Positions 17,382-28,365 of a stretch of DNA of 64,000 bases are shown in pieces. Numbering within the stretch: position 1 is the stretch's first letter; every line of letters begins with the position of its first letter. Source of the stretch: Roseobacter denitrificans OCh 114 (lineage in GTDB: Bacteria; Pseudomonadota; Alphaproteobacteria; Rhodobacterales; Rhodobacteraceae); assembly GCF_000014045.1 (NCBI RefSeq), contig NC_008209.1, positions 1,201,001 to 1,265,000 of the forward strand, written 5' to 3'. The translations under genes and the position numbers were made by a program. Below the pieces are notes generated by a model, which ran no database searches, was not told the DNA's origin, and saw only the letters and a program-made list of their open reading frames with translations.

Positions 17382-19253
17382 TCAAAGCGTGATACGGATG
17401 CGCAGGAAACCGTCATCGGTCTGGCCGCACACCTGTGGTTTGAGATGGGCGATCTCGTGGAGATGGCTTTCGGCCTCCGGCGCCGTCAGTAGAATCGCGC
17501 TGCGGCAGATATCCTTGGGAAACGACCATGGCTGCGTGGCCTGCAAGGCATCAAAGTCCGGATCGCTGAGGTAATCCATCACGGCGGCCTGCAGCGGCGC
17601 ATGGCCCTGCACGACGATCTCATCCCGCGAAAACACCTTGAACAGCCCGCCCCCGCTGGCGCGATGGTCGGTTGTTGCGACAAGAAACTCCTGAGCGTCC
17701 TGCAAGGGCGCATCGTTCCACGTTATATCCCCGATCCTGCCACGCGCGCCGGGAACGGCCTGCCCGGCGGCATCAAAACGTGCAGGGCGGGAAGGGTCGA
17801 TCTCGTAGCGTAACCCGTAGATAAAATCGCACCGGAAGCTCGGGATGTGGGTGTTGATCAGCATCTGGTCCGGTGCGTCGGGCATCAGCGTGTTGAAAAT
17901 CAGGGCAGAGCGTTCGAGCCAGTCACGAATCTGTGCTCCGGTGGTTTTGACCGCCCAGACGTGGTTGGCATAGGGGTTCATGCCCGAGATATGGCGCCTT
18001 TCAACTTTGCCCTCTGAGAGGAACAGAAAGTTCTCCGGCCCGTCAAACCCACCCGTTGAGGGGGCGGATGCAGCGGCCAGAAGGGGCAGGTCAGCATATT
18101 TTGTGCCTGCAATGATCTTGCGGATGGCCTTGTGTTTTGACGCTGCAAGCAGGGCTGGTATCGGACTGGGCTGGCATAGCGCAAAATAGCTGTGCATGGG
18201 TTTTTCGATATGGGTGACCTGTTGGCCAAGGTGGCGCCGGGTCTGGTCATGCATGTCTTGCGTGCAGGCAATGATGTCGGTGTCTTCGGCGGTATTCGGA
18301 CCCGTCGCCCAGAGCGCAATCTGCGCGTCGGCCATGGTACAGAGGCTTGCTGCATCTGCCTTGCGAAGCGTCAGATCAATGACACCGAGGTCATTGCCGG
18401 TCGGACCGGGTTGCACCACGGGTTTGCCGTGGACACGTCCCGTGACGGTATTTACATGTTTCAGACCCGCGTGATCAGGACCGGGAAAACGCAGGTGCGT
18501 GTGCCCTGCCACGACGATGTCCACGTCGGCAAGCTGGGCAACTTCGCTCACTAGATTCTGCGCTGCGGGCCCCTCGTCGAACAGGGAAAAGCCCATATGC
18601 GCCAGTACGATGATCAGATCGACGCCCTGCGCGCGCAACGCCGCCGCCGCGTCGCGCAAGGCGGGTATCGGGGGGGTAAATGCGACGCGGTCTTTCAGTT
18701 GATGTTGGTTCCACAGCGCAGTTTTGTCGGGCAGGCTGGACAGGATTCCCATTCGAAGGGTTTCGGGCTTGCCATATTGGTCGGTCAAGCTGCGTTCGAG
18801 GATCACTTGTGTTTTGACGGTGTTCAGTTCTGACGAGATCAGGTTTGAACAGACGACCGGCATGTTTTGCTCAAACAGCACCTTGTCGAGATGCGCGCTG
18901 CCGTAGTCAAAATCGTGATTGCCCAGCCCGCCCGCGTCATAGTGCAGCGCATTCATCGCCTGAACCATGGGGTGCGGGCCATGGATTTCGTCGCGCGCCA
19001 GCAGGTCCGCCATGGGCGTGCCCTGAAATGTGTCGCCATTGTCTAACAGCAGGCACGCAGCCCCGGCTTCATCTGCTTCCCGGCGCGCCTTTTTGATCAG
19101 CGTCGCCAGCTTTGCCAGACTGCCACCGGTATTGGGGCGGTCATTGACATAGTCGAAACAGGTCATCTGCATGTGCAGATCACTGGTTGCCAGAATGCGC
19201 AGGCGAAATTCTCTGGACCGTGCGTCTGTTATTTTCTTTCTCCGGATCGGCAT
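17382..19253 (-). CDS. cpdB: 2',3'-cyclic-nucleotide 2'-phosphodiesterase/3'-nucleotidase
   Basis: A 623-residue member of the 5'-nucleotidase/CpdB family that hydrolyses 2',3'-cyclic nucleotides and 3'-nucleotides. The metallophosphoesterase motifs are complete: LATSDLHMQ, LLDNGDTFQG, GLGNHDFDYG, VLAHMGFS and VVAGHTHLRF. The C-terminal substrate domain follows, with NPYANHVWAVKTTGAQIRDW. No signal peptide is evident from the ATG at 19253 (MPIRRKKITDARSREF), nor in the 27-codon upstream extension, although this family is usually periplasmic; the protein may be cytoplasmic here. Divergent from nudC. Confidence 0.88.
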   Translation of the reverse strand: MPIRRKKITDARSREFRLRILATSDLHMQMTCFDYVNDRPNTGGSLAKLATLIKKARREADEAGAACLLLDNGDTFQGTPMADLLARDEIHGPHPMVQAMNALHYDAGGLGNHDFDYGSAHLDKVLFEQNMPVVCSNLISSELNTVKTQVILERSLTDQYGKPETLRMGILSSLPDKTALWNQHQLKDRVAFTPPIPALRDAAAALRAQGVDLIIVLAHMGFSLFDEGPAAQNLVSEVAQLADVDIVVAGHTHLRFPGPDHAGLKHVNTVTGRVHGKPVVQPGPTGNDLGVIDLTLRKADAASLCTMADAQIALWATGPNTAEDTDIIACTQDMHDQTRRHLGQQVTHIEKPMHSYFALCQPSPIPALLAASKHKAIRKIIAGTKYADLPLLAAASAPSTGGFDGPENFLFLSEGKVERRHISGMNPYANHVWAVKTTGAQIRDWLERSALIFNTLMPDAPDQMLINTHIPSFRCDFIYGLRYEIDPSRPARFDAAGQAVPGARGRIGDITWNDAPLQDAQEFLVATTDHRASGGGLFKVFSRDEIVVQGHAPLQAAVMDYLSDPDFDALQATQPWSFPKDICRSAILLTAPEAESHLHEIAHLKPQVCGQTDDGFLRIRITL

Positions 19254-19392
19254 GGCAAGACAACTGATGGGTGTATCAACTTCCAACAGATCATGCTGGG
19301 GTTGGCAAGGCTTGGTGGCGAGTTTATTGCCCAAGCTCTTGAACTCTTTATGTTTGCATGCAAATGCTCAACGCCCATGCGGCGGAGCAGAT

Positions 19393-20361
19393 ATGAAACG
19401 TGCAGAAACAGTAACTTTTGGCGGCTCAGATCTGGACCGGGCCGGCGAGATCCGCGCCAACCCGGCGGCACTGGCTGCCACGAAAACCGATCCCGAAAGC
19501 CGTGCGGTGCTGTTCTGGCGTGGCAAGCCGCTTTTGTCGCTTGATACCCCGGCCACGCTTGTGCGCCTGCCGCTGGATCACCCGGTGCTGCGTCATGCGT
19601 CACAGGACAGTATTCTGCTCGGGCGCGAAGACGGTGCGGCACGGTTTGCCTTTGAATTGTCAAACTGGGTGCCCGAGGATCTGGACGAGGATCAGTTGGG
19701 CGGGTTTCTTGACCCTTCCGAGCAAAGGCATCCTGATCTGCCGGATGACATGGTATTTGCAGAATTGCGCCGGGTCATGACATGGCTGTCACCGCGCGAT
19801 GCTGAACTGGCCGCCACCGGCAAGGCGGTGTTCGGCTGGCACGCGACCCATGGGTTTTGCGCCTGCTGTGGAGTGGAGACGGATATGGTGCAGGCGGGCT
19901 GGCAACGGCGGTGCCCCGCGTGCAATGCGTCGCATTTTCCGCGCACGGATCCGGTTGTTATCATGCTGGTGACAAACGGTAACTCTGTGCTGGTCGGGCG
20001 TTCGCCGGGATGGCCGGACAAGATGTATTCGCTCCTCGCGGGGTTTGTCGAACCGGGTGAAACGCTCGAAGCGGCGGTTCGGCGCGAGGTTTTCGAAGAG
20101 GTCGGCGTGCGCATTGGTGCGGTTGAATATCTTGCCAGCCAGCCATGGCCTTTTCCCGCGTCCTTGATGTTTGGCTGCGCCGCTGAAGCGCTGAACACGG
20201 AGCTGACGATTGACCCGCTGGAAATCGAAGATGCCATGTGGGTCAGCAAGGAAGACATGTTGATCGCTTATTCAGGGCATCACCCCGATATTCTGCCCGC
20301 GCGCAAGGGGGCGATTGCGCATTTCCTGATCCAACACTGGCTGGCGGATCGTCTGGAGTGA
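19393..20361 (+). CDS. nudC: NAD(+) diphosphatase (NADH pyrophosphatase)
   Basis: A 322-residue Nudix hydrolase. A zinc ribbon (FCACCGVETD then RRCPACNAS) precedes the Nudix box GFVEPGETLEAAVRREVFEE and the NudC hallmark SQPWPFPASLM, which assigns NADH and NAD-capped RNA as substrates. The ATG at 19393 follows GGAG by six bases; the open frame extends 74 codons further but without family similarity. It is divergent from cpdB with about 140 bases between them, and 104 bases before the SRPBCC gene. Confidence 0.93.
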   Translation: MKRAETVTFGGSDLDRAGEIRANPAALAATKTDPESRAVLFWRGKPLLSLDTPATLVRLPLDHPVLRHASQDSILLGREDGAARFAFELSNWVPEDLDEDQLGGFLDPSEQRHPDLPDDMVFAELRRVMTWLSPRDAELAATGKAVFGWHATHGFCACCGVETDMVQAGWQRRCPACNASHFPRTDPVVIMLVTNGNSVLVGRSPGWPDKMYSLLAGFVEPGETLEAAVRREVFEEVGVRIGAVEYLASQPWPFPASLMFGCAAEALNTELTIDPLEIEDAMWVSKEDMLIAYSGHHPDILPARKGAIAHFLIQHWLADRLE

Positions 20362-20465
20362 CACCGAGTAAACCGCGCAGGGTCAGACAATGGCTGGCGC
20401 GCACAGCGCATTGATTTACGCAGTCGCGGCTGCATCTTTGCGCAAAAGGCAACAAAGGCGTTGAG

Positions 20466-20933
20466 ATGGATATTTCGCTGAGCAAGGAGATCGACGCACC
20501 GGCCGCGTTTGTTTTTCAGGCAGTCACGGATTTCGAGCGGTTTGAAAAGGTTGCGATCGCGCGCGGGGTAAAGGTGCACCGACGCGCCGCGCCTTCTGAT
20601 GCGGTGGCGGGGCCAGTTTGGGATGTGCAGTTTCTGTTTCACGGCAAAGCGCTGGACCTGACCCTTGCGGTGACGGACCTTATGGCACCGGATCATCTGG
20701 TCATGTCCGTGCTGGCGAAATCGTTCAAAGGGCGGGCCATGTGCCAATTGTCACCGCGCGAAACCGAAAAGACGCAGATGACCCTGAGCTTCATGTTTGA
20801 AGGTCAAACACTCTCTGGCCGTCTGTTTCTGAAGGCGCTGGAGGTGACCAAAGCCACGATGGAACAAAAGATTGCAAAACGCATGGCTGATTTCGCCCGC
20901 GAGACGGAAAGCGCTTATCGCGCCACCGTCTGA
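20466..20933 (+). CDS. SRPBCC family protein
   Basis: A 155-residue single-domain protein of the START/SRPBCC superfamily: MDISLSKEIDAPAAFVFQAV at the start, a middle beta sheet and a long C-terminal helix (ALEVTKATMEQKIAKRMADF). Such proteins bind hydrophobic ligands in a deep pocket. No signal peptide or catalytic residues can be named. Its end overlaps the end of pheA on the other strand by 19 bases. Confidence 0.8.
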   Translation: MDISLSKEIDAPAAFVFQAVTDFERFEKVAIARGVKVHRRAAPSDAVAGPVWDVQFLFHGKALDLTLAVTDLMAPDHLVMSVLAKSFKGRAMCQLSPRETEKTQMTLSFMFEGQTLSGRLFLKALEVTKATMEQKIAKRMADFARETESAYRATV

Positions 20934-21772
20934 TCGCGATCCGGATGCGCGGGATAAACACCGAGGATTTCAATCATATTGGTGAAATAGTCCAACTCTT
21001 CCAAGGCACGCCGCACGCCCGGATCATCCGGGTGGCCTTCGATATCCGCATAAAACTGGGTTGCCGTGAACGACCCGCCGACCATGTAGCTTTCCAGTTT
21101 CGTCATATTGACGCCATTGGTCGCAAACCCCCCCATGGCCTTATAGAGGGCCGCGGGAATGTTGCGGACCTCGAAGACAAAGGTGGTGATCATCTTGTCC
21201 GCGCGACGTGTCTTGTCCAAATCGTGCGACATCAACAAGAAGCGGGTGGTGTTGTGATGTTCGTCCTCGATGTCGCGGGCCAGAATATCAAGACCATGTA
21301 TGTCGGCCGCCACGGCACTGGCCAAAGCACCAACGCCGGGTTCGGGGTGGCGCGCAAGTTCCGCCGCGGCCCCTGCGCTATCGGCGGCCGCTTCGGCAGT
21401 GATCCCGTGGCGATCCAGAAAACTGCGCGCTTGCGGGATCAGGACAAGATGGGCGCGGATGTGCCTGACCTCTGCGAGGCTGACACCCTTGGGGGCCATC
21501 AGGTTTATGCGAACGCGCACGAACCCCTCGTCAATGATGTGCAGTCCGCTTTCTGGCAGCAACCTGTGAATATCCGCAACCCGACCATAGGTTGAATTTT
21601 CCACCGGCAGCATGGCGAGATCCGCATCACCCGCGTGCATCGCCGCAATCACATCGTCGAATGTGGCGCATGGCACGGGAATCGCATCGGGGCGCGCATT
21701 CAATGCTGCCTCGTGGCTATACGCACCAAGCGCCCCCTGAAAAGCGATGCGGACGGCAGTTTTACGGGTCAT
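20915..21772 (-). CDS. pheA: Prephenate dehydratase
   Basis: A 285-residue monofunctional enzyme that converts prephenate to phenylpyruvate in phenylalanine synthesis. The N-terminal periplasmic-binding-like catalytic domain has FQGALGAYSHEAAL, LPVENSTYGRVAD and the conserved HNTTRFLL. A C-terminal ACT domain (LYKAMGGFATNGVNMTKLES) gives feedback control by phenylalanine. There is no chorismate mutase domain, unlike the E. coli P-protein. Confidence 0.94.
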   Translation of the reverse strand: MTRKTAVRIAFQGALGAYSHEAALNARPDAIPVPCATFDDVIAAMHAGDADLAMLPVENSTYGRVADIHRLLPESGLHIIDEGFVRVRINLMAPKGVSLAEVRHIRAHLVLIPQARSFLDRHGITAEAAADSAGAAAELARHPEPGVGALASAVAADIHGLDILARDIEDEHHNTTRFLLMSHDLDKTRRADKMITTFVFEVRNIPAALYKAMGGFATNGVNMTKLESYMVGGSFTATQFYADIEGHPDDPGVRRALEELDYFTNMIEILGVYPAHPDRDQTVAR

Positions 21773-21891
21773 TACGGTTTCCTAATACATTCGTGCGAAA
21801 AAAGAGGCGTTTCGTCGCGGTAAGTACACCTTGCCACGGCCAAGGTGAAGACGTAGATAGCGCGTCAAGAAGTTAGTGATGGAACCTACCC

Positions 21892-22395
21892 ATGCTTGAT
21901 ACAATGACATTTACGAAAGCAGCCGGTGGCATTTGTGGTGCCTTGCTGGTGTTCCTTCTGGGCAAATGGGCCGCAGAAGAACTCTACCACGTAGAGATGC
22001 ATGGTGAAGCATCCTATGTGATCGAAGTCGAAAGCGGTGAAGACACCGCCGAAGTGGAAGAAGTTGATTTCGCGACCATCATGGCGTCGGCAAGCGTGGA
22101 AGACGGCGCGAAGGTTTTCCGCAAGTGTTCAGCCTGTCACAAGCTGGTTGAGGGCGAGAACGTCGCCGGACCATATCTTTACGGTGTGGTTGGGCGCGAC
22201 AAGGCTGCGGCAGAAGGCTATGGCTATTCGGATGCGCTCGCCTCCATGGAAGGTGCCTGGACGCCGGAAAACCTGAGCGGTTTCCTTGAAAAACCATCTT
22301 CCTATGCGCCCGGTACCTCCATGGGGTTTGCAGGGCTGCGCAAGGTTGAGGATCGCGCCAATGTGATCGCCTACCTCGACAGCCTCGACGACTGA
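21892..22395 (+). CDS. Membrane-anchored c-type cytochrome (CycM/c552-like)
   Basis: 167 residues. One N-terminal membrane helix (GGICGALLVFLLGKWAA) acts as an uncleaved anchor, an acidic linker (EVESGEDTAEVEEVD) follows, and then a class I cytochrome domain with haem motif CSACH and axial Met in GTSMGFAGL. This layout matches membrane-bound cytochromes that carry electrons from the bc1 complex to terminal oxidases in alphaproteobacteria. It is monocistronic and followed by a strong terminator. Confidence 0.88.
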   Translation: MLDTMTFTKAAGGICGALLVFLLGKWAAEELYHVEMHGEASYVIEVESGEDTAEVEEVDFATIMASASVEDGAKVFRKCSACHKLVEGENVAGPYLYGVVGRDKAAAEGYGYSDALASMEGAWTPENLSGFLEKPSSYAPGTSMGFAGLRKVEDRANVIAYLDSLDD

Positions 22396-22419
22396 TCGAA
22401 AAGACACACCAATTGATCA

Positions 22420-22450
22420 AGCCGCGTGCATCTCTGCCCGCGGCTTTTTT
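22420..22450 (+). terminator. Rho-independent terminator after the cytochrome c gene
   Basis: Stem AGCCGCG / CGCGGCT with a 12-base loop runs directly into six T residues. Confidence 0.85.
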
Positions 22451-22578
22451 ATTCTTTGCCGGGTATGTTGGCGGCTACAATCACATTTTCGCAACTTGTA
22501 TCTTGGCCCGGCGTCCCGTTAGCTTACATCTGAGGGAAGAAGCCGGGGCACTCCGGCGCGCAAAAGGAGGACGTCCAG

Positions 22579-24510
22579 ATGGCAGGATCGCAAGTTCGGA
22601 TCGATAAGAACCAGCAAAACAAGGGTCTGGTTGGTCTTAGTCTTGGCATTCTGGTCTTGGCAATCTGCTCCTTCTGGACAACTTCGGCGCGCGCGGCGGA
22701 CAATATGATCGTCAGCCATGGCTATTCCTTTTACGGTGACTTGAGCTATCCTGCCGATTTCGCGCATTTTGATTATGTGAACCCTGATGCGCCCAAAGGT
22801 GGTGAAATCGCATTGAGCGTGGTGGGGACATTCGATTCGATGCACCCCTACACGCGCAAGGGCCGCGCCGGTGCCCTGTCCAGCATCATGTATGAAAGCC
22901 TGCTGGGTGATGGCACTGGCGGCGCAAGTGCCCCGGCGGACACCTATGGCGAATCCTACTGTTTGCTGTGCGAAAGGGTCGAATACCCCGAGACCAAGGA
23001 TTGGGTGATCTTTTACATGCGCCCTGAGGCGCGGTTCTCTGACGGAACCCCTGTAACGGCGCATGACATTGCCTTCAGCCACAACCTGCTGCTGGATGAG
23101 GGCCTGAAATCCTATGCGGATGCGGTGCGCAAGCGTATTCCCAAGGTCGAAGTCATTGATGATCACACCATCAAATTCTATTTCACCGAAGGCATTTCGC
23201 GCCGCAGCCTGATTGATCAGGTCGGCTTTGTGCCTGCGTGGTCCAAGAAATGGTACGAGGAAACCGGCGCTGGCCTTGATGAAAGCCGGCTCGAAGTGTC
23301 GCCCGGTTCCGGGCCTTACATGATCGACAGTGTCGATGTGAACCGTCGCATCACCTACAAGCGCAACCCGGATTACTGGGGTCAGGATTTGCCGTTCAAC
23401 GTCGGACGCAACAACTTTGACGAGATTCGCATCGAGTACTTCGGCGATGACACGGCGGCATTCGAGGCGTTCAAGGCGGGGGAATACACCTTCCGCAGCG
23501 AAGGTGATTCCAAGAAATGGGCAACCGGCTATGATTTTCCCAAGACCCGCGACGGGCTGGTGGTCACCAAGGAACTGCCCAACGGATCACCGCCCACGCC
23601 CTCGGGTATCGTTTTCAACCTTGGCCGCGACACGCTGACGGACCGCCGGGTGCGTCAGGCTCTGGCGCTGGCCTTCAACTTTGAATGGACAAACGAAAGC
23701 CTGCAATACGGATTGTTCCGGCAGCGCGCGTCTTTCACGCAGGGCACGCCTGTGATGGCCGTTGACCTGCCCGTTGATGCGGAACTTGCGTTCCTGCAAA
23801 GCCTTGGCGACCTCGTGCCGCCGGAAATGCTGAGCGAACCGGCTTTGGTGCCACATACTTCCAACGCTGAACGCCTGCTGGACCGACGCAATGCACGCAA
23901 GGCCATGCGACTGCTGGACGATGCAGGCTGGGTTGTCGGGGACGACGGTATCCGCAGGAATGCGGATGACGAAACCCTATCGCTGAATTTCCTGTTCAAC
24001 AGCGCCACTTCACCGACGCTGAGCGCGGTAATGGAGAACTACGTTGCCAATGTGAAAACACTGGGCGTCGACATCACTTTTGAAAAGGTGGACGCCGCGC
24101 AATACACGACGCGCGAGCGGGACCGCGATTATGACCTTGTCTTTGACGCCTATGCGGCATTTCTGGGCACCGGCACCGGTTTGATGCAGCGCTACGGCTC
24201 AGAGGCGGCGGAATTTTCGCTGTTCAACCCGGCAGGGCTCGCCAGCCCTCTAGTGGATGCCATCATCGAACGGTCGCTGAACGCCACAACACGCGAAGAA
24301 GAGCAGGCATCCCTGACAGCGCTCGACCGGGCGCTGCGCTATGAATTCATCATGATCCCCGTCTGGTATAACCCCAGCCACTGGGTCGCCTATTATGACC
24401 AGTATGAGCACCCGGCGGAGATCCCGCCCTTTGCCCTCGGGCAATTGGATTTCTGGTGGTACAATCAGGATAAGGCGGATGCCTTGCGCGCCGCCGGAGC
24501 GCTGAGGTAA
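22579..24510 (+). CDS. yejA: Peptide ABC transporter substrate-binding protein (YejA-like)
   Basis: A 643-residue family 5 solute-binding protein. It has a signal peptide with a hydrophobic core ([15 protein letters not shown]) ending at SARA before [15 protein letters not shown]. The mature protein has the family pattern [35 protein letters not shown] and [10 protein letters not shown]. The size and the [10 protein letters not shown] motif fit the YejA branch, which in E. coli serves the microcin C/peptide importer YejABEF. AAAGGAGG precedes the start. It is the first gene of a four-gene operon. Confidence 0.9.
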   Translation: MAGSQVRIDKNQQNKGLVGLSLGILVLAICSFWTTSARAADNMIVSHGYSFYGDLSYPADFAHFDYVNPDAPKGGEIALSVVGTFDSMHPYTRKGRAGALSSIMYESLLGDGTGGASAPADTYGESYCLLCERVEYPETKDWVIFYMRPEARFSDGTPVTAHDIAFSHNLLLDEGLKSYADAVRKRIPKVEVIDDHTIKFYFTEGISRRSLIDQVGFVPAWSKKWYEETGAGLDESRLEVSPGSGPYMIDSVDVNRRITYKRNPDYWGQDLPFNVGRNNFDEIRIEYFGDDTAAFEAFKAGEYTFRSEGDSKKWATGYDFPKTRDGLVVTKELPNGSPPTPSGIVFNLGRDTLTDRRVRQALALAFNFEWTNESLQYGLFRQRASFTQGTPVMAVDLPVDAELAFLQSLGDLVPPEMLSEPALVPHTSNAERLLDRRNARKAMRLLDDAGWVVGDDGIRRNADDETLSLNFLFNSATSPTLSAVMENYVANVKTLGVDITFEKVDAAQYTTRERDRDYDLVFDAYAAFLGTGTGLMQRYGSEAAEFSLFNPAGLASPLVDAIIERSLNATTREEEQASLTALDRALRYEFIMIPVWYNPSHWVAYYDQYEHPAEIPPFALGQLDFWWYNQDKADALRAAGALR

Positions 24511-24514
24511 CGCC

Positions 24515-25606
24515 GTGGGCGCCTATATTATCAGACGGTTGTTGCTGATCATTCCGACGCTGCTCGGGATCATGCTGATCAACTTCGCGCTGGTGCAATT
24601 CGTGCCCGGCGGCCCGGTGGAACAGGCCATTGCCCGTATCCAGGGGGGCGGCGACGTATTCGAAGGGTTTTCCGGCGCAAATAATGATGCCGGTGCGCAG
24701 GATCTGAGTGCCGGGAACGACAGCCAGTATATCGGAGCGCGCGGGCTGCCGCCGGAATTCATCGCGGAGTTGGAAGCGGAGTTCGGTTTTGACAAACCGC
24801 CCGTTGAGCGGTTCCTGAACATGATCTGGAACTACATGCGCTTTGACTTCGGAGAGAGCTATTTCAGGTCGATCTCCGTTATTGACCTGATCAAGGAAAA
24901 GCTGCCCGTGTCGATCACCTTGGGGCTGTGGTCCACCTTGATTGCCTATCTTGTGTCGATCCCGCTGGGCATCCGCAAGGCGGTCAAGGACGGCACCAGT
25001 TTTGATACCTGGACCTCTGGGGCCATCATCGCGGCCTATGCGATCCCGGGGTTTCTGTTTGCGATCCTACTGCTGGTGCTGTTTGCCGGGGGCTCCTATT
25101 GGCAGATCTTTCCGCTGAGGGGGCTGACGAGCGATAACTTCGATGAGCTGTCGGCCTGGGGCAAGGTTGTCGATTACTTCTGGCACATCACGCTGCCGGT
25201 CATGGCCTCGACGATTTCGGCTTTTGCCACGCTTACGCTGCTGACCAAAAACAGTTTTCTGGATGAGATCAAGAAACACTACGTCATGACGGCGCGCGCC
25301 AAGGGGCTGACAGAGGCGCGCGTGCTTTATGGGCATGTGTTCAGGAATGCGATGCTGATTGTCATCGCAGGTTTCCCGGCGGTGTTCATCGGTGTGTTCT
25401 TTGGCGGCTCGCTGATCATCGAAACCATCTTCAGCCTTGATGGATTGGGCCGATTGGGTTTTGAGGCCGCCGTTGCCCGGGATTATCCGATTGTCTTTGG
25501 CACGCTGTTCATCTTTGGCCTGATCGGGCTGATCGTGGGGCTGCTGTCTGATCTGATGTATGTGCTGGTTGATCCGCGCATCGACTTTGAACGGCGGGAG
25601 GGCTAG
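24515..25606 (+). CDS. yejB: Peptide ABC transporter permease (YejB-like)
   Basis: A 363-residue inner-membrane permease with six predicted helices, first at [20 protein letters not shown]. The EAA loop that contacts the ATPase is [21 protein letters not shown] long periplasmic insertion between helices 1 and 2 (residues about 45-110) is typical of YejB. It starts at GTG 24515, four bases after the yejA stop, with GAGG upstream. Confidence 0.92.
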   Translation: MGAYIIRRLLLIIPTLLGIMLINFALVQFVPGGPVEQAIARIQGGGDVFEGFSGANNDAGAQDLSAGNDSQYIGARGLPPEFIAELEAEFGFDKPPVERFLNMIWNYMRFDFGESYFRSISVIDLIKEKLPVSITLGLWSTLIAYLVSIPLGIRKAVKDGTSFDTWTSGAIIAAYAIPGFLFAILLLVLFAGGSYWQIFPLRGLTSDNFDELSAWGKVVDYFWHITLPVMASTISAFATLTLLTKNSFLDEIKKHYVMTARAKGLTEARVLYGHVFRNAMLIVIAGFPAVFIGVFFGGSLIIETIFSLDGLGRLGFEAAVARDYPIVFGTLFIFGLIGLIVGLLSDLMYVLVDPRIDFERREG

Positions 25607-25609
25607 GGA

Positions 25610-26788
25610 ATGGCGGCTATTGACCCCCTGCCAGAGGCTTCACCGGCACCAGGCGCTGCACCCAAAGCTGCGCCAAAACGCGGACGCCTGTCGCCGTTGA
25701 ACCAACGGCGGTGGCGCAATTTCAAACGCAACAGGCGGGCCTATTGGTCCTTGTGGATCTTCTCGATCCTGTTCGGGTTGTCGATCTTTGCCGAGTTTAT
25801 CGCCTATGACAAACCCATCCTCGTGCAATACCGGGGCGAGCTTTACACGCCGATCTGGAATTTTTACCCGGAAACGGCCTTTGGCGGCGATTTCCAGACC
25901 GAAGCGGTCTATCGCGATCCGGAGGTGAAATGTCTGATCGCCACAGGCGGTCTTGATCTGTGTTTTGATGATCCCGAAGGTTATATTGAAGACGCGAGCG
26001 ATGGCATCATCGACGGTGATCCGATTGAAAAGGGTTGGGCGATCTGGCCGCTGATCCCCTATTCCTACGATACGGCTGTTGACCGGCCCGGTGCGGCCCC
26101 CTTGCCGCCAAACGGCGAAAACCTGTTGGGCACGGATGGCACGAAACGCGATGTGATGGCGCGGGTCGTGCATGGGTTCCGATTGTCGATTTTCTTTACG
26201 TTGATGGTCACCGGACTGGCCAGCATTATCGGCATCATCGCCGGTGCTGTGCAGGGGTATTTCGGCGGCAAGACCGACCTGATCTTTCAGCGCATCATCG
26301 AAATCTGGTCCTCCACACCGCAGCTTTACGTCATCATCATCCTGTTTGCCATTCTGGGGCGAAGTTTCTGGTTGCTCGTCCTGCTGATGGTGCTTTTTGG
26401 GTGGATGTCCCTTGTTGGTGTGGTGCGTGCGGAATTCCTGCGTGCCCGTAATCTGGAATATGTCCGGGCTGCCCGCGCCTTGGGTGTGTCCAACATCACC
26501 ATCATGTTCCGGCATATGCTGCCCAATGCGATGGTGGCGACGCTGACCATGCTGCCCTTTATCGTGACGGGGACAATCGCGACGCTTGCGGGTCTGGATT
26601 TTCTTGGCTTTGGCTTGCCGTCCTCTGCGCCGTCGCTGGGCGAATTGACGTTGCAGGCGAAACAGAACCTGCAGGCCCCCTGGCTGGCCTTCACCGCGTT
26701 CTTTACCTTCGCAATCATGTTGTCGCTGCTGATCTTCATCTTTGAAGGGATCCGCGACGCCTTCGACCCCAGAAAGACCTTTTCATGA
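25610..26788 (+). CDS. yejE: Peptide ABC transporter permease (YejE-like)
   Basis: A 392-residue permease, the partner of YejB. A basic Pro/Ala-rich N-terminus precedes the first helix (LWIFSILFGLSIFAEFIAY), then an unusually long periplasmic loop (residues about 55-165) found in the YejE branch, then the transport core with EAA loop RNLEYVRAARALGVSNITIM. Starts three bases after yejB and overlaps yejF by four bases (ATGA). Confidence 0.92.
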   Translation: MAAIDPLPEASPAPGAAPKAAPKRGRLSPLNQRRWRNFKRNRRAYWSLWIFSILFGLSIFAEFIAYDKPILVQYRGELYTPIWNFYPETAFGGDFQTEAVYRDPEVKCLIATGGLDLCFDDPEGYIEDASDGIIDGDPIEKGWAIWPLIPYSYDTAVDRPGAAPLPPNGENLLGTDGTKRDVMARVVHGFRLSIFFTLMVTGLASIIGIIAGAVQGYFGGKTDLIFQRIIEIWSSTPQLYVIIILFAILGRSFWLLVLLMVLFGWMSLVGVVRAEFLRARNLEYVRAARALGVSNITIMFRHMLPNAMVATLTMLPFIVTGTIATLAGLDFLGFGLPSSAPSLGELTLQAKQNLQAPWLAFTAFFTFAIMLSLLIFIFEGIRDAFDPRKTFS

Positions 26789-28365
26789 GTGCACTGCTGG
26801 ATGTGAAGGACCTGGTGGTAAAATTCAGGCAGGACGGCGCGTTGACGACCGCCGTGAAGGGCGTGAGCTTTTCGGTTGAGCGGGGAGAAACCGTCGCCTT
26901 GGTGGGCGAATCCGGGTCGGGAAAATCCGTCTCGGCCTTATCCACGGTGTCTCTGCTGGGGGATAGCGCCGAGGTGTCGGGCTCTGTCACCTATGACGGT
27001 CAGCAGATGATCGGGGCGAGCGAGACGCTGTTGCGCAAGGTGCGGGGCAATGACATCAGCTTTATCTTTCAAGAGCCGATGACATCGCTTAACCCCTTGC
27101 ACACAATCGAAAAGCAACTGGGCGAAAGCCTTGCCTTGCATCAGGCGCTGAGCGGGGCCGCGGCACGGGCGCGTATTATCGAACTGCTTGAACAGGTGGG
27201 TATCCATGACGCCGCAACACGCGTGACAAGCTATCCGCATCAGCTGTCGGGCGGGCAACGCCAGCGGGTCATGATCGCCATGGCGCTGGCCAACAAACCG
27301 GATGTGCTGATTGCGGATGAACCCACAACTGCGTTGGATGTGACAATTCAGGCGCAGATTCTCGACCTGCTCAAGGATTTGAAGGACCGTCTGGGCATGG
27401 GTCTTCTGTTCATCACCCACGACCTTGGCATTGTGCGGCGCATTGCCGACAAGGTCTGCGTGATGCAACATGGCGAAATCGTCGAAAGCGGCAAAACCAC
27501 CGAGATATTTGCCAACCCGCAACACCCCTACACGCAAAAACTGTTGAGTGCCGAGCCGTCGGGCGCGCCGGTCTCTGTGCCGGATCAGGCGACCATCGTG
27601 GCCCAGACCGACAACCTCAAGGTCTGGTTCCCGATCGAGGCGGGATTGCTGCGTCGCACCGTCGGGCACGTCAAAGCGGTCAATGATGCCAGCATGAGCG
27701 TGCGCGCGGGTGAAACCATCGGCGTGGTGGGCGAATCCGGGTCGGGTAAGACCACGATGGCGCTGGCTCTGATGCGGCTGATCGCGTCAGAGGGCAAGAT
27801 CACCTTCATGGATCAGGATGTGCGCAAGTGGTCCACGCGTCAGCTGCGCAGCCTGCGCAAAGACATGCAGATCGTGTTTCAGGACCCTTTCGGGTCACTC
27901 AGCCCGCGGATGACCTGTATGCAGATCATTGCCGAAGGGCTGGGCATTCACAGCGTTGATCCGGACCGCGAACACCGGGACCTTGTGCATGATGTGATGG
28001 TGGAGGTGGGCCTCGATCCGGCCACGATGGACCGCTATCCGCATGAATTCTCCGGAGGACAGCGTCAGCGCATCGCAATCGCACGCGCGATGGTGTTGCG
28101 CCCCAAACTGCTGGTGCTGGATGAGCCGACATCGGCGCTGGATATGACGGTACAGGTGCAGATCGTGGATTTGCTGCGGGATCTGCAAAAGAAATACGGG
28201 CTGGCCTACATTTTCATCAGCCACGATTTGCGCGTCGTGCGCGCCATGTCGCACCGCGTGATGGTCATGAAACGCGGTGATGTGGTTGAGGCGGGCAGCG
28301 TCGAGCAGGTATTCGAAGCACCGCGCCACGAATACACGCGCAGCTTGCTGGCGGCCGCGACCTAG
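26785..28365 (+). CDS. yejF: Peptide ABC transporter ATP-binding protein (YejF-like, fused DppD/DppF)
   Basis: A 526-residue protein with two full ABC ATPase domains. Each has a Walker A GESGSGK(S/T), a signature ([14 protein letters not shown] and [15 protein letters not shown]) and a Walker B ([12 protein letters not shown] and [12 protein letters not shown]). The C-terminal extension of each domain carries the oligopeptide-type HPYTQKLL or HEYTRSLL motif. Fusion of both ATPases is characteristic of YejF. Its TAG stop (28363-28365) is made by the edge of palindromic copy D. Confidence 0.94.
   Translation: MSALLDVKDLVVKFRQDGALTTAVKGVSFSVERGETVALVGESGSGKSVSALSTVSLLGDSAEVSGSVTYDGQQMIGASETLLRKVRGNDISFIFQEPMTSLNPLHTIEKQLGESLALHQALSGAAARARIIELLEQVGIHDAATRVTSYPHQLSGGQRQRVMIAMALANKPDVLIADEPTTALDVTIQAQILDLLKDLKDRLGMGLLFITHDLGIVRRIADKVCVMQHGEIVESGKTTEIFANPQHPYTQKLLSAEPSGAPVSVPDQATIVAQTDNLKVWFPIEAGLLRRTVGHVKAVNDASMSVRAGETIGVVGESGSGKTTMALALMRLIASEGKITFMDQDVRKWSTRQLRSLRKDMQIVFQDPFGSLSPRMTCMQIIAEGLGIHSVDPDREHRDLVHDVMVEVGLDPATMDRYPHEFSGGQRQRIAIARAMVLRPKLLVLDEPTSALDMTVQVQIVDLLRDLQKKYGLAYIFISHDLRVVRAMSHRVMVMKRGDVVEAGSVEQVFEAPRHEYTRSLLAAAT

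Noticed and set aside
17143..17416. Minus-strand open frames of about 80 codons over 17143-17416
   Set aside because: They cover the SRP RNA, whose structure and conserved apex explain the sequence.
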